31,769 nt of DNA from positions 1 through 31,769 of the forward strand of contig CAYPCH010000031.1 of the NCBI GenBank assembly GCA_964409165.1, in the 5' to 3' direction. The position numbers and the translations under genes are program-made. Each line of letters begins with the position of its first letter. The first letter of the stretch is position 1. This document shows, in pieces, positions 22,301-25,283 of this stretch. Below the pieces are notes generated by a model. That model saw only the letters and a program-made list of their open reading frames with translations, was not told the DNA's origin and ran no database searches. Origin of the DNA: CAYPCH01 sp964409165. Lineage in GTDB: Bacteria > Bacillota > Clostridia > Acetivibrionales > Acetivibrionaceae.

Positions 22301-24193
22301 AGCATTAACAGATACATTCTCTGCATTTGAAATAATTCCTTCAGGATAACTTACTTTTATAAAATACTTATTATTTTCTAAAACAGGCGTTTCTACTTTC
22401 AGACGAAACATTATCTGAGAATTCCCATAATTATAAACATAATCTTCTTTCGATGCTACTGTGTTACCGTAAACATCTGTCAATACAACATCAATTTTAT
22501 CAGCATCAAAACTTTTCAGGTCACTAAATTCTGCCCAAACAGTTACAATTGAAGATAGGTCATATAACGAACCGCTTAAATTCATTCTTTCCAGTATGAG
22601 CCTGTCAGTAACTTCTATATTTGCATATGTAGAGTATTCTGAAGTACCTGTTACAAATTTGAGAGTATACTCACTTCCTGTCTTTAACACATCATTACAG
22701 TATATCTCAGGTACACTGACCCCATACAATAACTTTTTGAAATTCGAGTCATTCTGGTTGTCAATAACACTATATCCTGAGTCGCTGAATAATTTGCTGA
22801 TATTTACCTCTCCAACGCTTGTAACATCAGACATTCCACGCGTTTTGTCACCGTCAAAAAGTATAAACCTTCCTTCTTTGACATTAACCTTATCAAAATA
22901 TACATACTTATTATAATTCGCACTGATTTTAGAACTGCCTTGTCCCACATAAATTGTCAGGTCTTCCACATTAACTTGAGCTTCACTGCTTTCCAGTACT
23001 GGTTCCCCGTTTATATCCTTACAGTCAAGTCTGAAAGTGTACTCTCCTGATTCAACCGGTTTACTGAAATTACATACAAACTGTAGTACATTATCATCGG
23101 GAATACCTATAAGGCCTCTTATATATTCTGTTGATATTTCAGGTATTTTATCGATAGAAACACCATCTTTTAAAATCTCAGCACTAAATAAAATGTCCCT
23201 GTCAATAGCACCATAAAGAATATTGGCAGGCACATTCAACATTGACACAACAAAAGATGCATTGCTTTCCGCTGTATATGTGTTATCTTCAATTTTATAT
23301 GTAATCTGGGAAGTATCAGATATATACTTGCCAATAGTTAATTCTGAAGGAACATTACTATCATTAAGAGAAATAATAACTTTATACTGTTGATCCTTAT
23401 ACAGCTTGCAGGCAAAGGAATTGCTCTTAGGCCAATACCTTATACTACCAATTTGACGTATATTATCGCTTATACTCAGGGAAGACAGAGTAGCTTGGGT
23501 TGCCGTTACAATGTATGTTGAAGTGGATTCTGGTATAAATAGAAATTTAAAATATGTACCTTTCTCCTCACTATCACAATCATTCATAACCATAACCTGG
23601 TCTTCAGTAATAAAAACTTCTTCAGGAGATTCATCTGAAAAAGGAGTTATAGAAAAAGGCTTAATCTCGCCGCCTAATTGGTTGTCTCTATACTCAAAAA
23701 AGGGATTGAGAATTTTAGCTGTAGCTACAGAATTTTTATCATTTTCACCCGGCTGACCTTCTTCAATAGGTAACATAACACTGTTTTTTAATGAAAGTAT
23801 ACTTTCATTAAAAATATCAAAAGGCAATTGAGCCTCAGGTATTTCAGGTTCTGGTGGTTCAGGTTCTGCCAGTTCATTCTCTTGTTCCGGTTCTTGTTCT
23901 GATATATCAGGCTCAGTTTGCTTAAAACCTTCATTGAGAGTTTGAATTACCGGAATTTTATTTGTTTTATCCTCTGACATTAAAGATGTTTCCGGTCTTG
24001 TATCCTTTTTGATAAGATTTGATAGAATTTTGTATACTGATTCATGCACTGTTTCAGAAACACTTTGAGATGGCAACAACTCTGTTTTTTCATCTGATAA
24101 AATTTCTGCATAACTAAATCCCGGCATTATACAGTTGCAAATCATTAGTACCACCATAAAAAATGCCACAATTGATTGACGTTTGAATCTCAA
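1376..24193 (-). CDS. Giant (7605 aa) SLH-anchored multidomain surface protein with FN3, PKD, CARDB and Ig-like modules
   Basis: A secreted cell-surface protein of roughly 840 kDa, probably structural or adhesive; no enzyme motif was seen. The start is TTG at 24193, supported by GGGGAG 9 nt upstream and a signal peptide (hydrophobic core 8-24, cleavage after S-Y-A at 29). Approximate order: Pro/Glu linker 94-122; unassigned beta modules to about 1440; seven FN3 domains mixed with Ig-like modules 1444-2756; CARDB 2757-2864; PKD 2866-2951; four CARDB 2952-3394; Ig/MG2-, NEW3- and CnaB-like modules and further beta sheet to 4715; PKD 4716-4802; four CARDB 4803-5260; the same downstream series to 6258; helical segment about 6259-6640; PPC-like and Ig-like modules to 7133; 5-residue repeat linker 7134-7176; beta region; three SLH domains at about 7415-7470, 7473-7530 and 7538-7598 with ITRAD, VTRQD and ITRAE motifs. 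The SLH domains should bind pyruvylated secondary cell-wall polymer. The frame is uninterrupted. Biological role unknown. Confidence 0.93.
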   Translation of the reverse strand: MRFKRQSIVAFFMVVLMICNCIMPGFSYAEILSDEKTELLPSQSVSETVHESVYKILSNLIKKDTRPETSLMSEDKTNKIPVIQTLNEGFKQTEPDISEQEPEQENELAEPEPPEPEIPEAQLPFDIFNESILSLKNSVMLPIEEGQPGENDKNSVATAKILNPFFEYRDNQLGGEIKPFSITPFSDESPEEVFITEDQVMVMNDCDSEEKGTYFKFLFIPESTSTYIVTATQATLSSLSISDNIRQIGSIRYWPKSNSFACKLYKDQQYKVIISLNDSNVPSELTIGKYISDTSQITYKIEDNTYTAESNASFVVSMLNVPANILYGAIDRDILFSAEILKDGVSIDKIPEISTEYIRGLIGIPDDNVLQFVCNFSKPVESGEYTFRLDCKDINGEPVLESSEAQVNVEDLTIYVGQGSSKISANYNKYVYFDKVNVKEGRFILFDGDKTRGMSDVTSVGEVNISKLFSDSGYSVIDNQNDSNFKKLLYGVSVPEIYCNDVLKTGSEYTLKFVTGTSEYSTYANIEVTDRLILERMNLSGSLYDLSSIVTVWAEFSDLKSFDADKIDVVLTDVYGNTVASKEDYVYNYGNSQIMFRLKVETPVLENNKYFIKVSYPEGIISNAENVSVNAYQAYYRVSLNSVQVIDVKEGIVDLSTYYCDNSIEYTAKLYRLNGSFKIPISELTGQKPDENGVFTLQFSSQSGLPIFEEGSNYNIELTYEGASDLYNNKMNFSVPVKSSLSTSNMVSFDPPALPLSGTLEFTINGYGIEDGIMGTDNENINIELVADNEIYGYMDKSTITKSMSQYQTNGGDYSVVQVMIKGDLNITKELKENTKYYIRINGTDYEYFTNSSEFVLDTELCKIDNYYTNSSFEDLSGNEQICLNMYQNQSLELNLPWVRNVSPSAKLVLVNIKTQEEFEMGSFDTEKSHYDALYRDISIKTQLSSLEVNEIYEFFFKDNETDISLGKFIRINTSHVLNSFSVSQAVYGSDMVTLQFSGTALWDENTFNIKDAFDNIIEGERVEGSERKASTGNEILVDFKLDTPLEYGAYKFNVYRKSLLPIVVKYDITEENSSPSVTSIQAGFPYLVHGKNLSEDTVYTGNIMDMNNTVHIKKGVTLIKRTGENILEISDKSIKDLPLENYKLSIKADGDLLGNLSFYYRGLMEIKPLVLAGEWEDGTCKNPYIKDNNVQLELKTLFYTKVRLSENLDELAEEEYQTVTNSVYHEFESDEIEKILYLQFRDDFGEESDINVFKAYLLAESNDITIISPQEGASYDTDLKITAKVTNSPYFVGALAHHSYTEEIELKYIEEDDEYSATIEKYYAELLKKVEVFVTDEVGNIINTKTVSLEDPAPAVYNRITINVDTTDEGVNVYGNTSNVGSYVYIYYKDEYSSYEKSVSVISDENGDYSTAIEFAQDGRYTFRAADNAGLKSISTSRTIDRTAPKILNYSVAYGPNSVRLSWNVSDISNCRYTIWKDGKIVETLNNVKYYIASGLTVGTTYVYTIVAEDPFGHKSEPVEITFKFDNDEMQPSRPENVKCISHAGKSITLSWDASEDNSYVTGYEIYRDGEKIDISYTTTFTDSELVTGNDYSYKVRAFDPSMNYSDFSEEFIHAPVAPSVVDAYDGSNLLISSKVSYTGLKALVPDVLNNNGISVYFYYSKDNGEKWVSIGDTPYFSKTDDGLIFSRSWPMALFESGEYLIKYVVIDRDGSTAEASRVINIQKEEDSAIPEITSIQSGKSSYASSIPLTITAKDNIGIDVIRIQCSTDGEIWEDKNEKKLPNGTLEYTWKFNYSLDTIDEGEYFIRAIAVDTSGNMSEYSEIKSYTIDRTPPDKLTDIRTTSSDEYVELQWNKEEGSDIETFNVMRSSTIDGIYTTVGYRISENNYTDTHVIPGGIYYYKVVAYDFAGNQSLPSDAVKVDLSAYKDEEIPVIKSIEFIRAAGTIKIKTGVQDNVGTTKIEYIYRPVSGQWNKLAERTLEPTPSVISYDEYLWDVSEIADGTYEIKALAYDAAGNVSLEKIEAVIIRNTQVIAPEGIEAVPGETSIIVSWEESKDSFIDQYKLYRSTDGQEFVFIGKIALRTYTDSKVTQGSFYTYKVTAVDSIGNESEGILSDNVSVLVDSTPPQISGMVPAQDKVLNGMVKLSVISIDNVAVGETEIFHSATGEDETWQSLAITASGTIDWDTKNTDDGTVFIKAVVKDISGNTSELIKSYSIDNTPPEAPSLEAAASELRITLNCVQETIPLDFDHFRIYKGSDADDFVFIGITDTGMYVDDSPFVDSRNYYRVTAVDRLGNESLPSNVVDLIPEKDKTSPVIKHLMPQDGEIVKNGFSLSALAEDKMGVENYTFKFRRADEDNGSSEDEDWTEIADVANVDNEIVNVVWNSSGEDYPDGKYQFMVEARDEAGNVGQKIFSYTLANNPILPPSELFVKAGEWQLTVSWVQATRSDFSHYVLYRKEGKEGTWDKIVNNTASNIFIDKMRDPQKEYFYSVSVVNNDGEEGEKSYDYSMDQELSDFIDTRALNQTSVPVILNLSPSELSRTNGSMRLETLTCDTVSIRTKYEYTFIGNEMSQLTGNEEWHPIGEDTTTEVVPPLELIEEIMNILELKNVPSAAEGETCFRTEFNWNVTELPAGIYAVRTTSINKGGKEASLIKKYIVDREVPEAPLSFAVTDTKAGGELQLSWERSPVEDVDHYLLYRALNSGGPFDIIADTKSLVYTDKSVIEGESYYYTVSAVDAAGNESEKSAQVSAIPSSQSDLGIYELKSPLMPTYDIEGQIEVQVKNLGYAKAAGQVDFFVQNNTEWNKIGTVPVELNSMDSKVVSTVWSPGKETSTIASVKATITTLPGSTDIELNNNETEAELRINQPPVAVINTREWVNTGEIFSLDGSNSNDPDGRINSYVWDMGDGSSKKGPGITHMYQIPGDYSINLFVTDNSGSQTSTTVTMQVRDNRPDLVVSEVTWGTDEIKEGDVVRITADIDNIGKGTSTQGFLVGFYIDNKYVGYTRVDRNINPEETYKASFAWVATPGDHVLKVIANDILDNLKETDMSNNTKAVAMTSTQINFPDVTVDSVVCTSGENTDINSENPFGYRTTISNIGTTKAERFFVSLYIDGTWTAKQHVNMLDAGETREITFIVNPTSGSHRVDIVADDPVPVLTELDKENNSTTITTPEFVVTYPQIELTPITWQPEDPVLTEGTSLTFETKVKNTGEIDIESKFDVDFIVDGLNVRTFTVEGLDKGEEKPVWARWMAVPESHEVSIVADAKRSVISSVYEVAVHATTPYLEIIYPDLNISDVECSASEIKYGREVNFITRVSNQSVSSVFEKFDVSLYINDTKVSGKVVEGLRGHSTAFVDLAWTPDTIGDVDVKIVIDPEGKIMQKPIVEAVRRTYENTFNVKDALVIEAHPNPDDQVEGLGKLFYSTTNSFIPLQVKAKRASSQKLLGPEDGISAKYTLKAESLSVEDINSEMPEFFVLNGELDYDPASQEFKGQIPVTNLESGDYSLTINVEEGAYKEPGIKTYIMMTKETVGIVDLDKEAYQHGEVVHVSGYYKFRDGTPVANERIVLDFCLEPKQIPPIMKMIDGKMVMVSWHAETVRFVYTDEDGHFEYDFLPTTLGAGKWHLYTFAYDLGAGNSVTTEFNVWGMAASPSETSIVAAKNSSFTKTISVKNMAKVMNSLSGVSAVIKDLTPQSGVRAVLDTSTMSFNLDPAGSSNVSVNFNVPLDAADTAQYQVIFSSSEGATAVANINLFLRPATPLPVTDPKGIKVGTNPGESVVKSVKLTNKGLGIMENIKLKPSGNIPWIKGENLGKTSLMPGESTDFDIVINPPEGVSYGQYQDNIAVTDGKFSAVVTVGAEVSNVNKGAISFVVSDDVGELVQGAEITLVSKESYVQIINGQEGAYYQNYFRQTDNDGVAVFEDIPLGEYTYRVRAKGRNAVTGTAASMAMMEASLVEVLMKTEPVQMEWTVTPTTIEDKYDIKLELVFGADLPVPTFGALPPWVTVPKQVTSPTIYEAKIINTGVVAIKNVIASIKRENNEDMGISIVGGGMIGDIPAHGSVRIGILVQPGKYNLTYGINKLTKMPHNCIVLQGDYTSFDPDTGLPVYPPEKTMGAVGIYNPGKQTATLVTDDEKMEIVLPDEQLYEIDYFIPMEGNEQIDQDVAYQMAALKLGQTSTIERQAFDATLKVSNDYNDRALQNLEVRLKITDIEGNDVTGKNFIIPEGISGITAVDGSASLPSGNEMTASWQLIPGEGLGGENPEGEKYFAEAVVSYYVNGRYVETLTQKEEITILPQPKISLSYYIPGEITAGEPFRMGVVADNTGNGTANNLMINSGQLEIKTEKSGLLTRFDIMETSFGSKSGNNFSLNLGDIEPHSSVSGYWIVRWLPYEDGETNEDENDLKGEFKSFKASLSHSDFNGIQLNPLIVDIKTEILGRDNLFADGTGNDGILSLVDVGQTGFPNYLINISTGLKLPIYVPETLNVVKQPDLESNTMEFSVPSNDGNPDQPGMPKYQVLMLKDPSPGTSVNEVTRIVEGEEEVYISKNNIWKNNGNIFIVDSIPIKTDKPESYDVEQESYYYPSYYSVDFSSGARLNGIEYAQIYYDTNPETLNKYPQYAYYDIGVCTSEGELTSVRAEVYNQGVTIENVTVEFFAARINTRGLLENETKIGEGRVTDLKPFRSEYVYCDWMPEQAGDYILKARITEEEFETANTTKAHINYIPYADAGVDFSVDVSKPARFDGSRSYDKDGYIQSFIWDFGNGQSGTGVAPVYTYNDSGTYKVKLTVMDSDFVESTSEMQITVRETRPDLRVTDVKISNEKPEEGERISITATIYNGGESDTDKPFIVGLYSNNMFKDSVKIEDIIKKGESKIVTFERRYMSGEYLITVIANDMGRPFDEADFDNNQRSVVLSVENSFMADIKVKDFSIDIPEDGVLDWNQEVTMTAIVENTGEANAEKFNVVFYADDKLVEAKEIKQLMYLSDFGNTVEVTAVWNAKTEGVRKFKVVADGFVPRVVEINRNDNEMEIESPDVRLKYPDLAIKGASVDGLTIEQGQEMILNLEVVNNGYADVNKPFSVSAYAGEHYIGTKEIEEIKKNSIEQLVFIWNKPIEGVEDVKFIVDDYRKISESNEENNEFEYKLTSPVTVKLPYLKVEEIATSSESGIAKFNDTLTTTFKLINSGNAPVNKPFTSALYVNNNLAGSIKNSSVIEAGSEIKCEIDWKAEFLPTAPDYQLTVYADVYGELRMKEESEAGKASFKVAGKLYTEEKTLKNVYTSAEKVSLAAKVTSTDELSRPLGTDEGVNVVVDIYEGISEDKDDYIGEKVYSGSMVYDNIEGIFELEIDKQLENGTYTSVITVSKGEENNKTYGLIRIVPDYIVTIESEKQTCSIGEKTVLEGKVTKVDGITPIENAEVTVKIVGEREWSGKFSTGKDGSFKATFEVPKGFGGTYTLKAEASVDGAVKSSKSSIFYVEGLYISAPNNVKVTAGYSEKIKLSLVNVGTIPLTEVELSCDWDVLQEGLEAVIEEDVPESIDPGDVVELNVVINADSQVEPGNETLKLNASCSEGYLYSRDIKVEVQEAKPVYSFNVLDMLGRAEDGKGIKISVRPGSIVSQTISISNDGVGGIGGIDIQPVEKLPWISMTISGLNENTIPNESGTDEYGPFATDLNESVAGNQKEQNSMAYITLNFAPDEYVRPGVYEESLNISTATSNESVPLIINVGHANIGSVKLKIVDQKGNAVLNPSVSLIGPISDWENPVEDSVYYREEEVNNIFSFDNIPAGIYTVKIKAEGYLNYSGSLKVEALINETINNITLEKDYSLSEEVFSNLKKRIHASTKVDKKAAHDVYFVNTKNTEKFYAVEFFIKGSPEDILEKEIDTEKYSGNYAYIVPNRNVIRDNRRFASYPEIQIENISGSGYGDGFEITGPLKVRIGDTEKIDFSKTTIFDYTIFITDKSDPDYTEEDIVLEIPVRINVNYILEDNSQYELIDGELYSREFLREYMDCYEPELANSLSSLVTSFVLDNKYVKADEAIDAKLHFFNMDESKDISNLKVTLKITNNRGTDLTEKFIVSAISSGNEISEDGIVVIDSVKANSMADISYIIKGNPEYEDIIGDYSVHVEYICDFDNEAYEGSMDSETFTVEPDEKLYISYNMNEINSLGNYELEVVVTNVGLGASRNLCIGVPHLEGVDIVRIIPRETGLEITEDNRYIIPEIMPGETKSYKYRLNIPGGIGEYEGMRFGIVSATQINENIMITPMTFQSANKNDYKDILNEVDKLEVNIQMLMDKTIDEIVEATFDIIKYGEKSDKLNLAIGYIDDLRIIMSWYSVGLALASFGKIPGYRASDISAGFIATNIISDLLSPGLDYFDVYESVKEYKKLLEEGIDFPSFEEGDKPSEDEIKDRIRDKLYNIRIKYLNYEEAIKLIENWGNDISIENIERLEEHVEEISIRDFKRRVSETFIQSKRILRGYIGDTSKSTAYYPVDNVHTYLKNLNDDMRNMDRIEDIILYDRNVNPYTVSFKEFNDYLDKHALLMENGNHLLKIKKSYVELKYRNLQRESILWGEGALITIPIIACLFDLYNLYVQLHEKIFEIKLAGAEQKYLLAVYENFLYTSLTFQGSLVKELSTASSVNNLLVSIDEWRLIDPELPVDVMSIVVPDVRMNATSDFGEGTAIMRIRNAYNGTLSIAPSLKIFDRNGLVDTPHCNPVTVGVGETVTIEIPFIVARSTFSDAGGYTAVAYFEISESATMSIGDTKGPYISHFFAGTQEQIDSVHSLYKASQPLGREIASGEYDEKTVRINNNTGELRLNIATKKGSNLQMAIYDSQGRCAGNVDGILKTEIENTTVGKIVNDMDYIRIVNPQAGEYRIIVRAPSDIESVEYAVSLLELPELGAVPDVCYEDNVFSNGETIDFSVGVYESSGNNGLQNVKFELGDLTGENGHIIQGESFKFTDAFGTNLTDTVTPGSSILVNGQCKLPENLPDGIYKGLLTVSVQGNNLNPGLVNHQTATMSVTDSVYGWSESISSNINGIKVYEYIMPLSVTVNTSKPQAPVLYSVEQPEGENSKTVEIRGEAIPEAFVIVWVDGVSVNMVNADKDGKFNALVTLKPGTHKIYVTQFDLTGSISDPSEEYTVVITGDPETEDPGTEDPGTEEPGTEDPGTEEPGKEDPGTEKPKKEDPGISVNPPIGPIIIGLPAEIVPETAEVDFSVTIDDDGNINAKPIFDENKKYAVVKVSEEEINKAYENADKAGIKKVSLKVTSVSGVSAYEVQIPSSAFDLTKRRPRIEMDTPLGVLELPTDAIEDKSLKGSEIVSVTLKTADISDLDVVKRRELGGNSVVEFGISLDGNPLRHINKNSIVKLSLAYSAKADEIEKTDKVFVWFIDEDGKTSKIASAQYDKESKRVNFKVKAPGRYTIAFGDKAFDDTQSYNWAEKQIEMLASKGIINGTSDNTFSPSINITRADAMILIVKALELHAEFDTAFKDVSKDKYYYNAVGIAKSLGIVTGVGDDAFNPEMSVTRQDLMVMVNNALRIAGMDISKREKSDLDGFIDAGQISAYALESLSSLVGEGIINGDENKNIAPLRNITRAETAVIVYKIHLRQLDSLFGQE
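1390..1960 (-). other. Three SLH domains at the C-terminus of the giant protein
   Basis: Three consecutive units of about 55 residues each start near an aromatic/Asp-rich segment (W-A-E-K-Q-I, Y-Y-Y-N-A-V, A-Y-A-L-E-S). Each then has G-I-(I/V)-(N/T)-G and ends in the SLH signature (ITRAD, VTRQD, ITRAE). SLH triplets form the three-pronged fold that binds pyruvylated cell-wall polysaccharide. Their place at the extreme C-terminus means the rest of the protein projects outward from the wall. Confidence 0.93.
2666..2794 (-). repeat. Tandem 15-bp repeat encoding a (D/E)PG(T/K)E linker
   Basis: About nine in-frame copies of a 15-bp unit encode Asp/Glu-Pro-Gly-Thr/Lys-Glu at residues 7134-7176 of the giant protein, between the last Ig-like domain and the region before the SLH domains. 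Copies differ mainly at codon third positions and at Asp/Glu, and several carry GGATCC. It is a wall-spanning or flexible linker and a likely site of copy-number variation. Confidence 0.88.
4273..5419 (-). other. Helical segment (about 380 residues) inside the all-beta giant protein
   Basis: Residues about 6259-6640 change character. They are rich in Lys, Glu, Asp, Ile, Leu and Tyr with few Gly, Pro or Thr, and show heptad-like stretches (for example D-I-L-N-E-V-D-K-L-E-V-N and I-E-N-I-E-R-L-E-E-H-V-E-E). Two hydrophobic runs stand out: W-Y-S-V-G-L-A-L-A-S-F-G and A-L-I-T-I-P-I-I-A-C-L-F. No family is recognised. It follows the second duplicated block directly and has no counterpart after the first block. 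Confidence 0.6.
5420..15598 (-). repeat. Ancient internal duplication: two homologous multidomain blocks in the giant protein
   Basis: Block 1 (residues about 2866-4715, DNA 10049-15598) and block 2 (about 4716-6258, DNA 5420-10048) have the same domain order: PKD, then four CARDB starting R-P-D-L, then an Ig/MG2-like module with a D-G-x-F step, a NEW3-like module, a CnaB-like module, and later beta modules. Matching landmarks include KGIKVGTNPG with KGIKISVRPG, each followed about 30 residues later by P-W-I; FEDIPLGEYTYRVRAKG with FDNIPAGIYTVKIKAEG; and NLEVRLKITDIEGNDVT with NLKVTLKITNNRGTDLT. The DNA is diverged, so the duplication is old. Confidence 0.75.
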
Positions 24194-24202
24194 TTCAACT
24201 CA

Positions 24203-24208
24203 CTCCCC
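24203..24208 (-). promoter_or_regulatory. Shine-Dalgarno site fixing the TTG start of the giant gene
   Basis: GGGGAG on the minus strand lies 9 nt upstream of TTG at 24193-24191. No ATG or GTG in frame gives both this spacing and an intact signal peptide, so a TTG start is the best choice. Confidence 0.75.
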
Positions 24209-24246
24209 TAATTCTAAACTTATTAAGTAGGTAATTTGTTAATAAC

Positions 24247-24377
24247 CCAACTTTCCCACTTATAGTATTTTGAGGCTCTGGTTGCTCACAAGTTAAGGTC
24301 AAAAAGTTTACTTTTTGACCGCGGTGAGCAATGCTACGTTAGTGGCAAAGAGCCCATAAATACTGTGGGAAAGTTGA
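24247..24377. mobile_element. MITE-like palindromic element with a 9-bp target-site duplication
   Basis: A 131-bp element is flanked on both sides by the direct repeat GTTAATAAC (24238-24246 and 24378-24386). Its ends are inverted repeats (CAACTTTCCCAC at 24248-24259 and its complement at the right end), continuing imperfectly inward through AGTATTT, GGCTCT, TTGCTCAC/GTGAGCAA and a central GGTCAAAAAGT/ACTTTTTGACC hairpin at 24297-24320. It has no coding capacity. The pattern is that of a non-autonomous miniature inverted-repeat element; 9-bp duplications are made by several IS families. I cannot name the parent family. It sits about 40 bp upstream of the giant gene's ribosome binding site. 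Confidence 0.75.
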
Positions 24378-24386
24378 GTTAATAAC

Positions 24387-24641
24387 AATAAAAATCGAAT
24401 TACAACAAGGCCCACAATCCTGGTTGCAAATTGCAAAATTTTATCATATAAAAAATCACGTTGACAAAAAAACTTACATACTCATTATAGTATGTTTTCA
24501 TACTATTTTACAATAGGATTTTAGATAATTATTCCTTGTTGTTTTATTGATATTTTTAGAAAGCATACTCATAGAATTAAGAACAAGACTGTTTTCAATA
24601 TTTATGAAACCATTTTTTAATTTTATGGTTGAAATTTGATA
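24387..24641. other. Gene-free stretch between trpF and the MITE
   Basis: No gene was found. It holds alternating half-sites: CATACT at 24477, AGTATG at 24489, CATACT at 24499 and CATACT again at 24564. The middle pair forms the perfect palindrome ATAGTATG-TTTT-CATACTAT at 24487-24506. A 6-bp stem AACCAT/ATGGTT (24608-24630) follows the trpF stop but lacks a U-tract, so no convincing trp operon terminator was seen. Confidence 0.5.
24438..24467 (-). promoter_or_regulatory. Possible promoter of the giant gene, upstream of the MITE
   Basis: On the minus strand, TTGTCA (24467-24462) and TAAAAT (24443-24438) are 18 nt apart. If used, the transcript would carry the MITE as a large hairpin in a 5' UTR of about 240 nt. 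The region is AT-rich and the match is moderate. Confidence 0.3.
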
Positions 24642-25283
24642 TTAATACATTACTCCCCTTACATTTTCAATAAAACCCCTTATCTTAACCTCATCCTTGA
24701 AACCGTCTGTTTCAACACCGCTACTTACGTCTACAGCAAAAGGCTTCACCCTTTCTATTGCCTGACGAACATTACTGATATTGATTCCTCCTGCAAGGAT
24801 AACATCACAATATTTCGTAGCTGTGACAGCAAGACTCCAGTCAAAGCTTATACCGGCACCACCATAACTCCCATCCAGATACGCATCAAGAAGATACGCG
24901 TCTACCCTGTATTTGTGAACATTCTCAAAAGAGCCCTCATCCTTAACACGTATGGCTTTCCATATGAAAATATCTTTCTTGCCCCTTAAATACAAAGATT
25001 TCCTCATCTTTTCAACATACTCAGGACTTTCATCACCATGAAGCTGTATTATATCAAGTCCGCTAAAGCAGGCGATATCGGCAACAGCATCAATATTTTC
25101 ATTTACAAAAACACCTGTTGCCTTAATCCCCGGTAAAAGCAGCTTTCGTAATTCTACTGCCTGCTCCCTTGTAACCTGCCTTCTGCTTTTTGCAAATACA
25201 AAGCCAATGTATTCAGGCATATACCTGTTTACAAACGCAATGTCCTCTTTTCTTCTTAATCCGCAAATTTTGACTCCTGTCAT
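24642..25283 (-). CDS. trpF: Phosphoribosylanthranilate isomerase
   Basis: Isomerises N-(5-phosphoribosyl)anthranilate to 1-(carboxyphenylamino)-1-deoxyribulose 5-phosphate, the third step of tryptophan synthesis after anthranilate, in the cytosol. The 213-residue protein has the normal length for this (beta/alpha)8 barrel. The general base Cys lies in V-K-I-C-G at residue 7 and the general acid Asp in L-L-D-A at 133. The phosphate-binding loops are recognisable in I-L-A-G-G-I (162-167) and V-D-V-S-S-G-V-E (184-191). Its ATG overlaps the trpC stop as ATGA, indicating translational coupling. It is the last gene of the trpDCF unit; trpB and trpA do not follow. Confidence 0.97.
   Translation of the reverse strand: MTGVKICGLRRKEDIAFVNRYMPEYIGFVFAKSRRQVTREQAVELRKLLLPGIKATGVFVNENIDAVADIACFSGLDIIQLHGDESPEYVEKMRKSLYLRGKKDIFIWKAIRVKDEGSFENVHKYRVDAYLLDAYLDGSYGGAGISFDWSLAVTATKYCDVILAGGINISNVRQAIERVKPFAVDVSSGVETDGFKDEVKIRGFIENVRGVMY

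Noticed and set aside
2130..23756. Many plus-strand open frames of 60-135 codons opposite the giant gene
   Set aside because: They are shadows of a long coding strand: biased, low-complexity translations, no ribosome sites of note and no recognisable domains.
1376..24193. Dockerin or cohesin modules in the giant protein
   Set aside because: No calcium-binding dockerin repeat (D-x-N-x-D-G pairs in the usual spacing) and no cohesin signature were seen on reading.
24461..24491. Plus-strand promoter TTGACA with ATTATA/TATAGT
   Set aside because: The -10 match is ambiguous in spacing, and no gene follows on that strand; kept only as part of the half-site finding.
24608..24630. Terminator after trpF (AACCAT/ATGGTT)
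   Set aside because: The stem is 6 bp and AT-rich, and no U-tract follows on the minus strand.
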